Positions 22,170-36,422 are shown, numbered from the stretch's first letter. The stretch: DNA of 64,000 nt from Sacculina carcini (GCA_916048095.2 OU696591.1:3568568-3632567), one strand, 5' to 3'. Program-made: numbers and translations. The notes: generated by a model from the sequence alone, not told the origin.

Positions 22170-22355
22170 ATTCATCCAATTTATTTCGATTATTTGTGTG
22201 TAGAGTTTAGTGTTGAGTGAAGAAAGTTATTACCTGGCTGGGATTCGAACCGAGGTCCTCGGGGTTCGAGCAGAGTCTTACGCGGTCCGGCCATTGTAGA
22301 TGTTCAAGAGAGATGGTTTATATGTGGTATATATAGTGCGCAAGCACGAGTGTTA
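22170..22355. repeat. Short spacer S9
   Basis: tRNA-like element 22233-22300, C variant. Confidence 0.96.
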
Positions 22356-23183
22356 TTTTCTTTATTTTCTTTATTTTCTTTATTTTCTTTATTTTCTTTA
22401 TTTTCTTTATTTTCTTTATTTTCTTTATTTTCTTTATTTTCTTGATTTTCTTGATTTTCTTTATTTTCTTTATTTTCTTTATTTTCTTTATTTTCTTTAT
22501 TTTCTTTATTTTCTTTATTTTCTTTATTTTCTTTATTTTCTTTATTTTCTTTATTTTCTTTATTTTCTTTATTTTCTTTATTTTCTTTATTTTCTTTATT
22601 TTCTTTATTTTCTTTATTTTCTTTATTTTCTTTATTTTCTTTATTTTCTTTATTTTCTTTATTTTCTTCATTTTCTTCATTTTCTTCATTTTCTTTATTT
22701 TCTTTATTTTCTTTATTTTCTTTATTTTCTTTATTTTCTTTATTTTCTTTATTTTCTTTATTTTCTTTATTTTCTTTATTTTCTTTATTTTATTTATTTT
22801 ATTTATTTTATTTATTTTATTTATTTTATTTATTTTATTTATTTTATTTATTTTCTTTATTTTATTTATTTTCTTTATTTTCTTTATTTTCTTTATTTTC
22901 TTTATTTTCTTTATTTTCTTTATTTTCTCTATTTTCTTTATTTTCTTTATTTTATTAATTTTCTTTATTTTATTTATTTTCTTTATTTTCTTTATTTTAT
23001 TTATTTTATTTATTTTATTTATTTTCTTTATTTTATTTATTTTCTTCATTTTATTTATTTCATTTATTTTCTTTATTTTCTTTATTTTCTTTATTTTCTT
23101 TATTTTCTTTATTTTCTTTATTTTCTTTATTTTCTTTATTTTCTTTATTTTCTTTATTTTCTTTATTTTATTTATTTTATTTA
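22356..23183. repeat. Minisatellite block T19
   Basis: 828 bp, 92 units; copy of T8 with one unit more. Confidence 0.99.
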
Positions 23184-24102
23184 ATTCATCCAATTTATTT
23201 CGATTATTTGTGTGTAGAGTTTAGTGTTGAGTGAAGAAAGTTATTACCTGGCTGGGATTCGAACCGAGGTCCTCGGGGTTCGAGCAGAGTCTTACGCGGT
23301 TCGGCCATTGTAGATGTTCAAGAGAGATGGTTTATATGTGGTATATATAGTGCGCAAGCACGAGTGTACAATTAATATATAGAATTGTGAGATACTTGTG
23401 GCGCACATGATACAATTGTGGCGCACGTATTAGATATATTAATGTTTATTATATTTGGTTATGCTAACTAAATTAATTTAGAGTTGTGAGACAAATGCAC
23501 ATGATACAATTGTGGCGCGCGTATTTGGTATATTAATGTTTATTATATTATGTTATGCTAATTAAATAAATTTAGAGAATTGTGAAACACTTGTGACGCA
23601 CATGATACAATTGTGGCGCGCGTATTAGGTATATTAATGTTTTTTAAATTAGTTTGAGAATTAAATTAATTCATAGAATTGTGAGACACTTGTGGCGCAC
23701 ATGATACAATTGTGGCGCACGTATTTCGTATATTAATGTTTATTATATTAGGTTATGATAATTAGTTGTGTTAAGACAAGTTGATTTAAAAATATAATGA
23801 AATTAAATTGAAAAATATTTATCAAGTGTGTTTAAACGGGTGAATAGACGGTGGATGGTAGAAGATGTCTATAACAATGATTTGTTCAAACTGCGCATGC
23901 GCAGACGTCAGCGCGGTATCACGTACGCGGTGCGTGATTGTGCACCATCCAAGGTTACCTTGAGATGGCGCCAGACTGGCGGGGAATGTGTTTGATGTAC
24001 TGCGCATGCGCAGACGTCAGCGCGGTATCATGGTGTGTGCATTGCATCAGCCAAGGTGACCTTGAATGCAGTGCTGAGTCAGCACTGCTGACGTCATCTA
24101 TA
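23184..24102. repeat. Long spacer L11
   Basis: tRNA-like element 23247-23314; GC module 23891-24096. Confidence 0.97.
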
Positions 24103-24291
24103 TTTTCTTTATTTTCTTTATTTTCTATATTTTCTTTATTTTCTTTATTTTCTTTATTTTCTTTATTTTCTTTATTTTCTTTATTTTCTTTATTTTATTT
24201 ATTTTCTTCATTTTATTTATTTTCTTTATTTTCTTTATTTTCATTATTTTCTATATTTTCTTTATTTTCTTTATTTTATTTATTTTATTTA
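24103..24291. repeat. Minisatellite block T20
   Basis: 189 bp, 21 units; copy of T9. Confidence 0.99.
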
Positions 24292-24477
24292 ATTCATCCA
24301 ATTTATTTCGATTATTTGTGTGTAGAGTTTAGTGTTGAGTGAAGAAAGTTATTACCTGGCTGGGATTCGAACCGAGTTCCTCGGGGTTCGAGCAGAGTCT
24401 TACGCGGTCCGGCCATTGTAGATGTTCAAGAGAGATGGTTTATATGTGGTATATATAGTGCGCAAGCACGAGTGTTA
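24292..24477. repeat. Short spacer S10
   Basis: tRNA-like element 24355-24422, C variant, with the S5-type G-to-T at 24377. Confidence 0.96.
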
Positions 24478-25242
24478 TTTTCTTTATTTTCTTTATTTTC
24501 TTTATTTTCTTTATTTTCTTTATTTTCTTTATTTTCTTTATTTTCTTTATTTTCTTTATTTTATTTATTTTATTTATTTTCTTTATTTTCTTTATTTTCT
24601 TTATTTTCTTTATTTTCTTTATTTTCTTTATTTTCTTTATTTTCTTTATTTTCTTTATTTTCTTTATTTTCTTTATTTTCTTTATTTTCTTTATTTTCTT
24701 TATTTTCTTTATTTTATTTATTTTATTTATTTTATTTATTTTATTTATTTTATTTATTTTATTTATTTTATTTATTTTATTTATTTTATTTATTTTATTT
24801 ATTTTATTTATTTTATTTATTTTATTTATTTTATTTATTTTATTTATTTTATTTATTTTATTTATTTTATTTATTTTATTTATTTTATTTATTTTCTTTA
24901 TTTTCTTTATTTTCTTTATTTTCTTTATTTTCTTTATTTTCTTTATTTTCTTTATTTTCTTTATTTTCTTTATTTTCTTTATTTTCTTTATTTTCTTTAT
25001 TTTCTTTATTTTCTTTATTTTCTCTATTTTCTTTATTTTCTTTATTTTATTTATTTTCTTTATTTTCTTTATTTTATTTATTTTATTTATTTTATTTATT
25101 TTATTTATTTTATTTATTTTCTTTATTTTATTTATTTTCTTCATTTTATTTATTTCATTTATTTTCTTTATTTTCTTTATTTTCTTTATTTTCTTTATTT
25201 TCTTTATTTTCTTTATTTTCTTTATTTTCTTTATTTTATTTA
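24478..25242. repeat. Minisatellite block T21
   Basis: 765 bp, 85 units, with exactly 20 TTTTATTTA units at 24712-24891, as in T10. Confidence 0.99.
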
Positions 25243-26161
25243 ATTCATCCAATTTATTTCGATTATTTGTGTGTAGAGTTTAGTGTTGAGTGAAGAAAGT
25301 TATTACCTGGCTGGGATTCGAACCGAGGTCCTCGGGGTTCGAGCAGAGTCTTACGCGGTTCGGCCATTGTAGATGTTCAAGAGAGATGGTTTATATGTGG
25401 TATATATAGTGCGCAAGCACGAGTGTACAATTAATATATAGAATTGTGAGATACTTGTGGTGCACATGATACAATTGTGGCGCACGTATTAGATATATTA
25501 ATGTTTATTATATTTGGTTATGCTAACTAAATTAATTTAGAGTTGTGAGACAAATGCACATGATACAATTGTGGCGCGCGTATTTGGTATATTAATGTTT
25601 ATTATATTATGTTATGCTAATTAAATAAATTTAGAGAATTGTGAAACACTTGTGACGCACATGATACAATTGTGGCGCGCGTATTAGGTATATTAATGTT
25701 TTTGAAATTAGTTTGAGAATTAAATTAATTCATAGAATTGTGAGACACTTGTGGCGCACATGATACAATTGTGGCGCACGTATTTCGTATATTAATGTTT
25801 ATTATATTAGGTTATGATAATTAGTTGTGTTAAGACAAGTTGATTTAAAAATATAATGAAATTAAATTGAAAAATATTTATCAAGTGTGTTTAAACGGGT
25901 GAATAGACGGTGGATGGTAGAAGATGTCTATAACAATGATTTGTTCAAACTGCGCATGCGCAGACGTCAGCGCGGTATCACGTACGCGGTGCGTGATTGT
26001 GCACCATCCAAGGTTACCTTGAGATGGCGCCAGACTGGCGGGGAATGTGTTTGATGTACTGCGCATGCGCAGACGTCAGCGCGGTATCATGGTGTGTGCA
26101 TTGCATCAGCCAAGGTGACCTTGAATGCAGTGCTGAGTCAGCACTGCTGACGTCATCTATA
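25243..26161. repeat. Long spacer L12
   Basis: tRNA-like element 25306-25373; GC module 25950-26155. Shares the L6 marker (G at 25704) and has its own CpG C-to-T at 25461. Confidence 0.97.
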
Positions 26162-26656
26162 TTTTCTATATTTTCTTTATTTTCTTTATTTTCTTTATTT
26201 TCTTTATTTTCTTTATTTTCTTTATTTTCTTTATTTTCTTTATTTTCTTTATTTTCTTTATTTTCTTTATTTTCTTTATTTTCTTTATTTTCTTTATTTT
26301 CTCTATTTTCTCTATTTTCTTTATTTTCTTTATTTTCTTTATTTTCTTTATTTTATTTATTTTCTTTATTTTCTTTATATTCTTTATTTTATTTATTTTC
26401 TTTATTTTATTTATTTTCTTCATTTTATTTATTTTATTTATTTTATTTATTTTCTTTATATTCTTTATTTTATTTATTTTCTTTATTTTATTTATTTTCT
26501 TCATTTTATTTATTTTATTTATTTTCTTTATTTTCTTTATTTTCTTTATTTTCTATATTTTATTTATTTTCTTCATTTTATTTATTTTCTTTATTTTCTT
26601 TATTTTCATTATTTTCTTTATTTTCTTTATTTTCTTTATTTTATTTATTTTATTTA
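26162..26656. repeat. Minisatellite block T22
   Basis: 495 bp, 55 units; copy of T11 plus one unit. Confidence 0.99.
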
Positions 26657-26842
26657 ATTCATCCAATTTATTTCGATTATTTGTGTGTAGAGTTTAGTGT
26701 TGAGTGAAGAAAGTTATTACCTGGCTGGGATTCGAACCGAGGTCCTCGGGGTTCGAGCAGAGTCTTACGCGGTCCGGCCATTGTAGATGTTCAAGAGAGA
26801 TGGTTTATATGTGGTATATATAGTGCGCAAGCACGAGTGTTA
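26657..26842. repeat. Short spacer S11
   Basis: tRNA-like element 26720-26787, C variant. Confidence 0.96.
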
Positions 26843-27643
26843 TTTTCTTTATTTTCTTTATTTTCTTTATTTTCTTTATTTTCTTTATTTTCTTTATTTT
26901 CTTTATTTTCTTTATTTTCTTTATTTTCTTTATTTTCTTTATTTTCTTTATTTTCTTTATTTTCTTTATTTTCTTTATTTTCTTTATTTTCTTTATTTTC
27001 TTTATTTTCTTTATTTTCTTTATTTTCTTTATTTTCTTTATTTTCTTTATTTTCTTCATTTTCTTCATTTTCTTCATTTTCTTTATTTTCTTTATTTTCT
27101 TTATTTTCTTTATTTTCTTTATTTTCTTTATTTTCTTTATTTTCTTTATTTTCTTTATTTTCTTTATTTTCTTTATTTTATTTATTTTATTTATTTTATT
27201 TATTTTATTTATTTTATTTATTTTCTTTATTTTATTTATTTTATTTATTTTCTTTATTTTCTTTATTTTCTTTATTTTCTTTATTTTCTTTATTTTCTTT
27301 ATTTTCTTTATTTTCTTTATTTTCTTTATTTTCTCTATTTTCTTTATTTTCTTTATTTTATTTATTTTCTTTATTTTATTTATTTTCTTTATTTTCTTTA
27401 TTTTCTTTATTTTATTTATTTTATTTATTTTATTTATTTTCTTTATTTTATTTATTTTCTTCATTTCATTTATTTCATTTATTTTCTTTATTTTCTTTAT
27501 TTTCTTTATTTTCTTTATTTTCTTTATTTTCTTTATTTTCTTTATTTTCTTTATTTTCTTTATTTTCTTTATTTTCTTTATTTTCTTTATTTTCTTTATT
27601 TTCTTTATTTTATTTATTTTATTTATTTTATTTATTTTATTTA
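26843..27643. repeat. Minisatellite block T23
   Basis: 801 bp, 89 units, the same length as T12 but with three rather than four TTTTCTTCA. Confidence 0.99.
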
Positions 27644-28562
27644 ATTCATCCAATTTATTTCGATTATTTGTGTGTAGAGTTTAGTGTTGAGTGAAGAAAG
27701 TTATTACCTGGCTGGGATTCGAACCGAGGTCCTCGGGGTTCGAGCAGAGTCTTACGCGGTTCGGCCATTGTAGATGTTCAAGAGAGATGGTTTATATGTG
27801 GTATATATAGTGCGCAAGCACGAGTGTACAATTAATATATAGAATTGTGAGATACTTGTGGCGCACATGATACAATTGTGGCGCACGTATTAGATATATT
27901 AATGTTTATTATATTTGGTTATGCTAACTAAATTAATTTAGAGTTGTGAGACAAATGCACATGATACAATTGTGGCGCGCGTATTTGGTATATTAATGTT
28001 TATTATATTATGTTATGCTAATTAAATAAATTTAGAGAATTGTGAAACACTTGTGACGCACATGATACAATTGTGGCGCGCGTATTAGGTATATTAATGT
28101 TTTTTAAATTAGTTTGAGAATTAAATTAATTCATAGAATTGTGAGACACTTGTGGCGCACATGATACAATTGTGGCGCACGTATTTCGTATATTAATGTT
28201 TATTATATTAGGTTATGATAATTAGTTGTGTTAAGACAAGTTGATTTAAAAATATAATGAAATTAAATTGAAAAATATTTATCAAGTGTGTTTAAACGGG
28301 TGAATAGACGGTGGATGGTGGAAGATGTCTATAACAATGATTTGTTCAAACTGCGCATGCGCAGACGTCAGCGCGGTATCACGTACGCGGTGCGTGATTG
28401 TGCACCATCCAAGGTTACCTTGAGATGGCGCCAGACTGGCGGGGAATGTGTTTGATGTACTGCGCATGCGCAGACGTCAGCGCGGTATCATGGTGTGTGC
28501 ATTGCATCAGCCAAGGTGACCTTGAATGCAGTGCTGAGTCAGCACTGCTGACGTCATCTATA
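27644..28562. repeat. Long spacer L13
   Basis: tRNA-like element 27707-27774; GC module 28351-28556. L7-type G at 28320. No short spacer before L14. Confidence 0.97.
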
Positions 28563-29192
28563 TTTTCTTTATTTTCTTTATTTTCTTTATTTTCTTTATT
28601 TTCTTTATTTTCTTTATTTTCTTTATTTTCTTTATTTTCTTTATTTTCTTTATTTTCTTTATTTTCTTTATTTTCTTTATTTTCTTTATTTTCTTTATTT
28701 TCTTTATTTTCTTTATTTTCTTTATTTTCTTTATTTTCTTTATTTTCTTTATTTTCTTTATTTTCTTTATTTTCTTTATTTTCTTTATTTTCTTTATTTT
28801 CTTTATTTTCTTTATTTTCTTTATTTTCTTTATTTTCTTTATTTTCTTTATTTTCTTTATTTTCTTTATTTTCTTTATTTTCTTTATTTTCTTTATTTTC
28901 TTTATTTTCTTTATTTTCTTTATTTTCTTTATTTTATTTATTTTCTCTATTTTCTCTATTTTCTCTATTTTCTTTACTTTCTTTACTTTCTTTACTTTCT
29001 TTATTTTATTTATTTTCTTTATTTTATTTATTTTCTTTATTTTCTTTATTTTCTTTATATTCTTTATTTTCTTTATTTTATTTATTTTATTTATTTTCTT
29101 CATTTTCTTTATTTTATTTATTTTCTTTATTTTCTTTATTTTCTTTATTTTCTTTATTTTCTTTATTTTCTTTATTTTATTTATTTTATTTA
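28563..29192. repeat. Minisatellite block T24
   Basis: 630 bp, 70 units; copy of T13 with three rather than two TTTACTTTC-type units. Confidence 0.99.
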
Positions 29193-30111
29193 ATTCATCC
29201 AATTTATTTGGATTATTTGTGTGTAGAGTTTAGTGTTGAGTGAAGAAAGTTATTACCTGGCTGGGATTCGAACCGAGGTCCTCGGGGTTCGAGCAGAGTC
29301 TTACGCGGTTCGGCCATTGTAGATGTTCAAGAGAGATGGTTTATATGTGGTATATATAGTGCGCAAGCACGAGTGTACAATTAATATATAGAATTGTGAG
29401 ATACTTGTGGCGCACATGATACAATTGTGGCGCACGTATTAGATATATTAATGTTTATTATATTTGGTTATGCTAACTAAATTAATTTAGAGTTGTGAGA
29501 CAAATGCACATGATACAATTGTGGCGCGCGTATTTGGTATATTAATGTTTATTATATTATGTTATGCTAATTAAATAAATTTAGAGAATTGTGAAACACT
29601 TGTGACGCACATGATACAATTGTGGCGCGCGTATTAGGTATATTAATGTTTTTTAAATTAGTTTGAGAATTAAATTAATTCATAGAATTGTGAGACACTT
29701 GTGGCGCACATGATACAATTGTGGCGCACGTATTTCGTATATTAATGTTTATTATATTAGGTTATGATAATTAGTTGTGTTAAGACAAGTTGATTTAAAA
29801 ATATAATGAAATTAAATTGAAAAATATTTATCAAGTGTGTTTAAACGGGTGAATAGACGGTGGATGGTAGAAGATGTCTATAACAATGATTTGTTCAAAC
29901 TGCGCATGCGCAGACGTCAGCGCGGTATCACGTACGCGGTGCGTGATTGTGCACCATCCAAGGTTACCTTGAGATGGCGCCAGACTGGCGGGGAATGTGT
30001 TTGATGTACTGCGCATGCGCAGACGTCAGCGCGGTATCATGGTGTGTGCATTGCATCAGCCAAGGTGACCTTGAATGCAGTGCTGAGTCAGCACTGCTGA
30101 CGTCATCTATA
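29193..30111. repeat. Long spacer L14
   Basis: tRNA-like element 29256-29323; GC module 29900-30105. Private C-to-G at 29210 in the left flank. Confidence 0.97.
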
Positions 30112-30417
30112 TTTTCTTTATTTTCTTCATTTTATTTATTTTATTTATTTTATTTATTTTCTTTATATTCTTTATTTTATTTATTTTCTTTATTTTATTT
30201 ATTTTCTTTATTTTATTTATTTTCTTTATTTTCTTTATTTTCTTTATTTTCTTTATTTTCTTTATTTTCTTTATTTTCTTTATTTTCTTTATTTTCTTTA
30301 TTTTCTTTATTTTATTTATTTTCTTCATTTTATTTATTTTCTTTATTTTCTTTATTTTCTTTATTTTCATTATTTTCTTTATTTTCTTTATTTTCTTTAT
30401 TTTATTTATTTTATTTA
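30112..30417. repeat. Minisatellite block T25
   Basis: 306 bp, 34 units; copy of T14. Confidence 0.99.
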
Positions 30418-30603
30418 ATTCATCCAATTTATTTCGATTATTTGTGTGTAGAGTTTAGTGTTGAGTGAAGAAAGTTATTACCTGGCTGGGATTCGAACCG
30501 AGGTCCTCGGGGTTCGAGCAGAGTCTTACGCGGTTCGGCCATTGTAGATGTTCAAGAGAGATGGTTTATATGTGGTATATATAGTGCGCAAGCACGAGTG
30601 TTA
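30418..30603. repeat. Short spacer S12 (T variant)
   Basis: tRNA-like element 30481-30548 with the T variant, as in its partner S7. Confidence 0.96.
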
Positions 30604-31404
30604 TTTTCTTTATTTTCTTTATTTTCTATATTTTATTTATTTTCTTTATTTTCTTTATTTTCTTTATTTTCTTTATTTTCTTTATTTTCTTTATTTTCTT
30701 TATTTTCTTTATTTTCTTTATTTTCTTTATTTTCTTTATTTTCTTTATTTTCTTTATTTTCTTTATTTTCTTTATTTTCTTTATTTTCTTCATTTTCTTC
30801 ATTTTCTTCATTTTCTTCATTTTCTTCATTTTCTTTATTTTCTTTATTTTCTTTATTTTCTTTATTTTCTTTATTTTCTTTATTTTCTTTATTTTCTTTA
30901 TTTTATTTATTTTATTTATTTTATTTATTTTATTTATTTTATTTATTTTATTTATTTTCTTTATTTTCTTTATTTTCTTTATTTTCTTTATTTTCTTTAT
31001 TTTCTTTATTTTCTTTATTTTCTTTATTTTCTTTATTTTCTTTATTTTCTTTATTTTCTTTATTTTCTTTATTTTCTTAATTTTCTTTATTTTCTTTATT
31101 TTCTTTATTTTCTTTATTTTCTTTATTTTCTTTATTTTCTTTATTTTCTTTATTTTCTCTATTTTCTTTATTTTATTTATTTTCTTTATTTTCTTTATTT
31201 TCTTTATTTTATTTATTTTCTTTATTTTATTTATTTTATTTATTTTATTTATTTTCTTTATTTTATTTATTTTCTTCATTTTATTTATTTCATTTATTTT
31301 CTTTATTTTCTTTATTTTCTTTATTTTCTTTATTTTCTTTATTTTCTTTATTTTCTTTATTTTCTTTATTTTATTTATTTTCTTTATTTTATTTATTTTA
31401 TTTA
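30604..31404. repeat. Minisatellite block T26
   Basis: 801 bp, 89 units; copy of T15 with the five TTTTCTTCA and the single TTTTCTTAA kept. Confidence 0.99.
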
Positions 31405-32323
31405 ATTCATCCAATTTATTTCGATTATTTGTGTGTAGAGTTTAGTGTTGAGTGAAGAAAGTTATTACCTGGCTGGGATTCGAACCGAGGTCCTCGGGGT
31501 TCGAGCAGAGTCTTACGCGGTTCGGCCATTGTAGATGTTCAAGAGAGATGGTTTATATGTGGTATATATAGTGCGCAAGCACGAGTGTACAATTAATATA
31601 TAGAATTGTGAGATACTTGTGGCGCACATGATACAATTGTGGCGCACGTATTAGATATATTAATGTTTATTATATTTGGTTATGCTAACTAAATTAATTT
31701 AGAGTTGTGAGACAAATGCACATGATACAATTGTGGCGCGCGTATTTGGTATATTAATGTTTATTATATTATGTTATGCTAATTAAATAAATTTAGAGAA
31801 TTGTGAAACACTTGTGACGCACATGATACAATTGTGGCGCGCGTATTAGGTATATTAATGTTTTTTAAATTAGTTTGAGAATTAAATTAATTCATAGAAT
31901 TGTGAGACACTTGTGGCGCACATGATACAATTGTGGCGCACGTATTTCGTATATTAATGTTTATTATATTAGGTTATGATAATTAGTTGTGTTAAGACAA
32001 GTTGATTTAAAAATATAATGAAATTAAATTGAAAAATATTTATCAAGTGTGTTTAAACGGGTGAATAGACGGTGGATGGTAGAAGATGTCTATAACAATG
32101 ATTTGTTCAAACTGCGCATGCGCAGACGTCAGCGCGGTATCACGTACGCGGTGCGTGATTGTGCACCATCCAAGGTTACCTTGAGATGGCGCCAGACTGG
32201 CGGGGAATGTGTTTGATGTACTGCGCATGCGCAGACGTCAACGCGGTATCATGGTGTGTGCATTGCATCAGCCAAGGTGACCTTGAATGCAGTGCTGAGT
32301 CAGCACTGCTGACGTCATCTATA
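31405..32323. repeat. Long spacer L15
   Basis: tRNA-like element 31468-31535; GC module 32112-32317. Private G-to-A at 32241 beside the second NRF1-like site. Confidence 0.97.
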
Positions 32324-33088
32324 TTTTCTTTATTTTCTTTATTTTCTTTATTTTCTTTATTTTCTTTATTTTCTTTATTTTCTTTATTTTCTTTATTTTC
32401 TTTATTTTCTTTATTTTCTTTATTTTCTTTATTTTCTTTATTTTCTTTATTTTCTCTATTTTCTTTATTTTCTTTATTTTCTTTATTTTCTTTATTTTCT
32501 TTATTTTCTTTATTTTCTTTATTTTCTTTATTTTCTTTATTTTCTTTATTTTCTTTATTTTATTTATTTTCTTTATTTTATTTATTTTATTTATTTTATT
32601 TATTTTATTTATTTTATTTATTTTATTTATTTTATTTATTTTCTTTATTTTCTTTATTTTCTTTATTTTCTTTATTTTCTTTATTTTCTTTATTTTCTTT
32701 TTTTTCTTTATTTTCTTTATTTTCTTTATTTTCTTTATATTCTTTATTTTATTTATATTCTTTATTTTATATATTTTCTTCATTTTATTTATTTTATTTA
32801 TTTTCTTTATATTCTTTATTTTATTTATTTTCTTTATTTTATTTATTTTCTTCATTTTCTTCATTTTATTAATTTTATTTATTTTATTAATTTTATTTAT
32901 TTTCTTTATTTTCTTTATTTTCTTTATTTTCTTTATTTTCTTTATTTTCTTTATTTTCTTTATTTTCTTTATATTCTTTATTTTCTTTATTTTCTTTATT
33001 TTCTTTATTTTCTTTATTTTCTTTATTTTCTTTATTTTATTTATTTTATTTATTTTCTTTATTTTCTTTATTTTATTTATTTTATTTA
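32324..33088. repeat. Minisatellite block T27
   Basis: 765 bp, 85 units. TATTCTTTA, TTTTATATA and TTTTATTAA markers match T29 and the left part of T16. Confidence 0.99.
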
Positions 33089-33274
33089 ATTCATCCAATT
33101 TATTTCGATTATTTGTGTGTAGAGTTTAGTGTTGAGTGAAGAAAGTTATTACCTGGCTGGGATTCGAACCGAGGTCCTCGGGGTTCGAGCAGAGTCTTAC
33201 GCGGTCCGGCCATTGTAGATGTTCAAGAGAGATGGTTTATATGTGGTATATATAGTGCGCAAGCACGAGTGTTA
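33089..33274. repeat. Short spacer S13
   Basis: tRNA-like element 33152-33219, C variant. Confidence 0.96.
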
Positions 33275-34561
33275 TTTTCTTTATTTTCTTTATTTTCCTT
33301 ATTTTCTTTATTTTCTTTATTTTCTTTATTTTCTTTATTTTCTTTATTTTCTTTATTTTCTTTATTTTCTTTATTTTCTTTATTTTCTTTATTTTCTTTA
33401 TTTTATTTATTTTCTTCATTTTATTTATTTTCTTCATTTTATTTATTTTATTTATTTTATTTATTTTATTTATTTTATTTATTTTATTTATTTTATTTAT
33501 TTTCTTTATTTTCTTTATTTTCTTTATTTTCTTTATTTTCTTTATTTTCTTTATTTTCTTTATTTTCTTTATTTTCTTTATTTTCTTTATTTTCTTTATT
33601 TTCTTTATTTTCTTTATTTTCTTTATTTTCTTTATTTTCTTTATTTTCTTTATTTTCTTTATTTTCTTTATTTTCTTTATTTTCTTTATTTTCTTTATTT
33701 TCTTTATTTTCTTTATTTTCTTTATTTTCTTTATTTTCTTTATTTTCTTTATTTTCTTTATTTTCTTTATTTTCTTTATTTTCTTTATTTTCTTTATTTT
33801 CTTTATTTTCTTTATTTTCTTTATTTTCTTTATTTTCTTTATTTTCTTTATTTTCTTTATTTTCTTTATTTTCTTTATTTTCTTTATTTTCTCTATTTTC
33901 TTTATTTTCTTTATTTTCTTTATTTTCTTTATTTTCTTTATTTTCTTTATTTTCTTTATTTTCTTTATTTTATTCATTTTCTTTATTTTCTTTATTTTAT
34001 TCATTTTCTTCATTTTCTTTATTTTCTTTATTTTCTTTATTTTCTTTATTTTCTTTATTTTCTTTATTTTATTTATTTTATTTATTTTCTTTATTTTCTT
34101 TATTTTCTTTATTTTCTTTATTTTCTTTATTTTATTTATTTTCTTTATTTTCTTTATTTTCTTTATTTTCTTTATTTTCTTTATTTTCTTTATTTTATTT
34201 ATTTTATTTATTTTATTTATTTTTTTTATTTTTTTTATTTTATTTATTTTATTTATTTTATTTATTTTATTTATTTTATTTATTTTATTTATTTTATTTA
34301 TTTTATTTATTTTATTTATTTTATTTATTTTCTTTATTTTCTTTATTTTCCTTATTTTCTTTATTTTATTTATTTTATTTATTTTCTTTATTTTCTTTAT
34401 TTTCTTTATTTTCTTTATTTTCTTTATTTTCTTTATTTTATTTATTTTCTTCATTTTATTTATTTTATTTATTTTCTTTATTTTCATTATTTTCTTTATT
34501 TTCTTTATTTTCTTTATTTTCTTTACTTTCTTTATTTTCTTTATTTTATTTATTTTATTTA
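33275..34561. repeat. Minisatellite block T28
   Basis: 1287 bp, 143 units. Begins with two TTTTCTTTA then TTTTCCTTA, a start shared with T30-T31, T33, T36 and T38. Long pure core, then TTTTATTCA, TTTTTTTTA and TTTACTTTC-type variants near the end. Paralogue of T31. Confidence 0.99.
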
Positions 34562-35480
34562 ATTCATCCAATTTATTTCGATTATTTGTGTGTAGAGTTT
34601 AGTGTTGAGTGAAGAAAGTTATTACCTGGCTGGGATTCGAACCGAGGTCCTCGGGGTTCGAGCAGAGTCTTACGCGGTTCGGCCATTGTAGATGTTCAAG
34701 AGAGATGGTTTATATGTGGTATATATAGTGCGCAAGCACGAGTGTACAATTAATATATAGAATTGTGAGATACTTGTGGCGCACATGATACAATTGTGGC
34801 GCACGTATTAGATATATTAATGTTTATTATATTTGGTTATGCTAACTAAATTAATTTAGAGTTGTGAGACAAATGCACATGATACAATTGTGGCGCGCGT
34901 ATTTGGTATATTAATGTTTATTATATTATGTTATGCTAATTAAATAAATTTAGAGAATTGTGAAACACTTGTGACGCACATGATACAATTGTGGCGCGCG
35001 TATTAGGTATATTAATGTTTTTTAAATTAGTTTGAGAATTAAATTAATTCATAGAATTGTGAGACACTTGTGGCGCACATGATACAATTGTGGCGCACGT
35101 ATTTCGTATATTAATGTTTATTATATTAGGTTATGATAATTAGTTGTGTTAAGACAAGTTGATTTAAAAATATAATGAAATTAAATTGAAAAATATTTAT
35201 CAAGTGTGTTTAAACGGGTGAATAGACGGTGGATGGTAGAAGATGTCTATAACAATGATTTGTTCAAACTGCGCATGCGCAGACGTCAGCGCGGTATCAC
35301 GTACGCGGTGCGTGATTGTGCACCATCCAAGGTTACCTTGAGATGGCGCCAGACTGGCGGGGAATGTGTTTGATGTACTGCGCATGCGCAGACGTCAGCG
35401 CGGTATCATGGTGTGTGCATTGCATCAGCCAAGGTGACCTTGAATGCAGTGCTGAGTCAGCACTGCTGACGTCATCTATA
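34562..35480. repeat. Long spacer L16
   Basis: tRNA-like element 34625-34692; GC module 35269-35474. Confidence 0.97.
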
Positions 35481-36236
35481 TTTTCTTTATTTTCTTTATT
35501 TTCTTTATTTTCTTTATTTTCTTTATTTTCTTTATTTTCTTTATTTTCTTTATTTTCTTTATTTTCTTTATTTTCTTTATTTTCTTTATTTTCTTTATTT
35601 TCTTTATTTTCTCTATTTTCTTTATTTTCTTTATTTTCTTTATTTTCTTTATTTTCTTTATTTTCTTTATTTTCTTTATTTTCTTTATTTTCTTTATTTT
35701 CTTTATTTTCTTTATTTTATTTATTTTCTTTATTTTATTTATTTTATTTATTTTATTTATTTTATTTATTTTTTTTATTTTATTTATTTTCTTTATTTTC
35801 TTTATTTTCTTTATTTTCTTTATTTTCTTTATTTTCTTTATTTTCTTTATTTTCTTTATTTTCTTTATTTTCTTTATTTTCTTTATATTCTTTATTTTAT
35901 TTATATTCTTTATTTTATATATTTTCTTCATTTTATTTATTTTATTTATTTTCTTTATATTCTTTATTTTATTTATTTTCTTTATTTTATTTATTTTCTT
36001 CATTTTCTTCATTTTATTAATTTTATTTATTTTATTAATTTTATTTATTTTCTTTATTTTCTTTATTTTCTTTATTTTCTTTATTTTCTTTATTTTCTTT
36101 ATTTTCTTTATTTTCTTTATATTCTTTATTTTCTTTATTTTCTTTATTTTCTTTATTTTCTTTATTTTCTTTATTTTCTTTATTTTATTTATTTTATTTA
36201 TTTTCTTTATTTTCTTTATTTTATTTATTTTATTTA
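35481..36236. repeat. Minisatellite block T29
   Basis: 756 bp, 84 units; near copy of T27. Confidence 0.99.
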
Positions 36237-36422
36237 ATTCATCCAATTTATTTCGATTATTTGTGTGTAGAGTTTAGTGTTGAGTGAAGAAAGTTATTAC
36301 CTGGCTGGGATTCGAACCGAGGTCCTCGGGGTTCGAGCAGAGTCTTACGCGGTCCGGCCATTGTAGATGTTCAAGAGAGATGGTTTATATGTGGTATATA
36401 TAGTGCGCAAGCACGAGTGTTA
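36237..36422. repeat. Short spacer S14
   Basis: tRNA-like element 36300-36367, C variant. Followed by another short spacer, S15. Confidence 0.96.
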
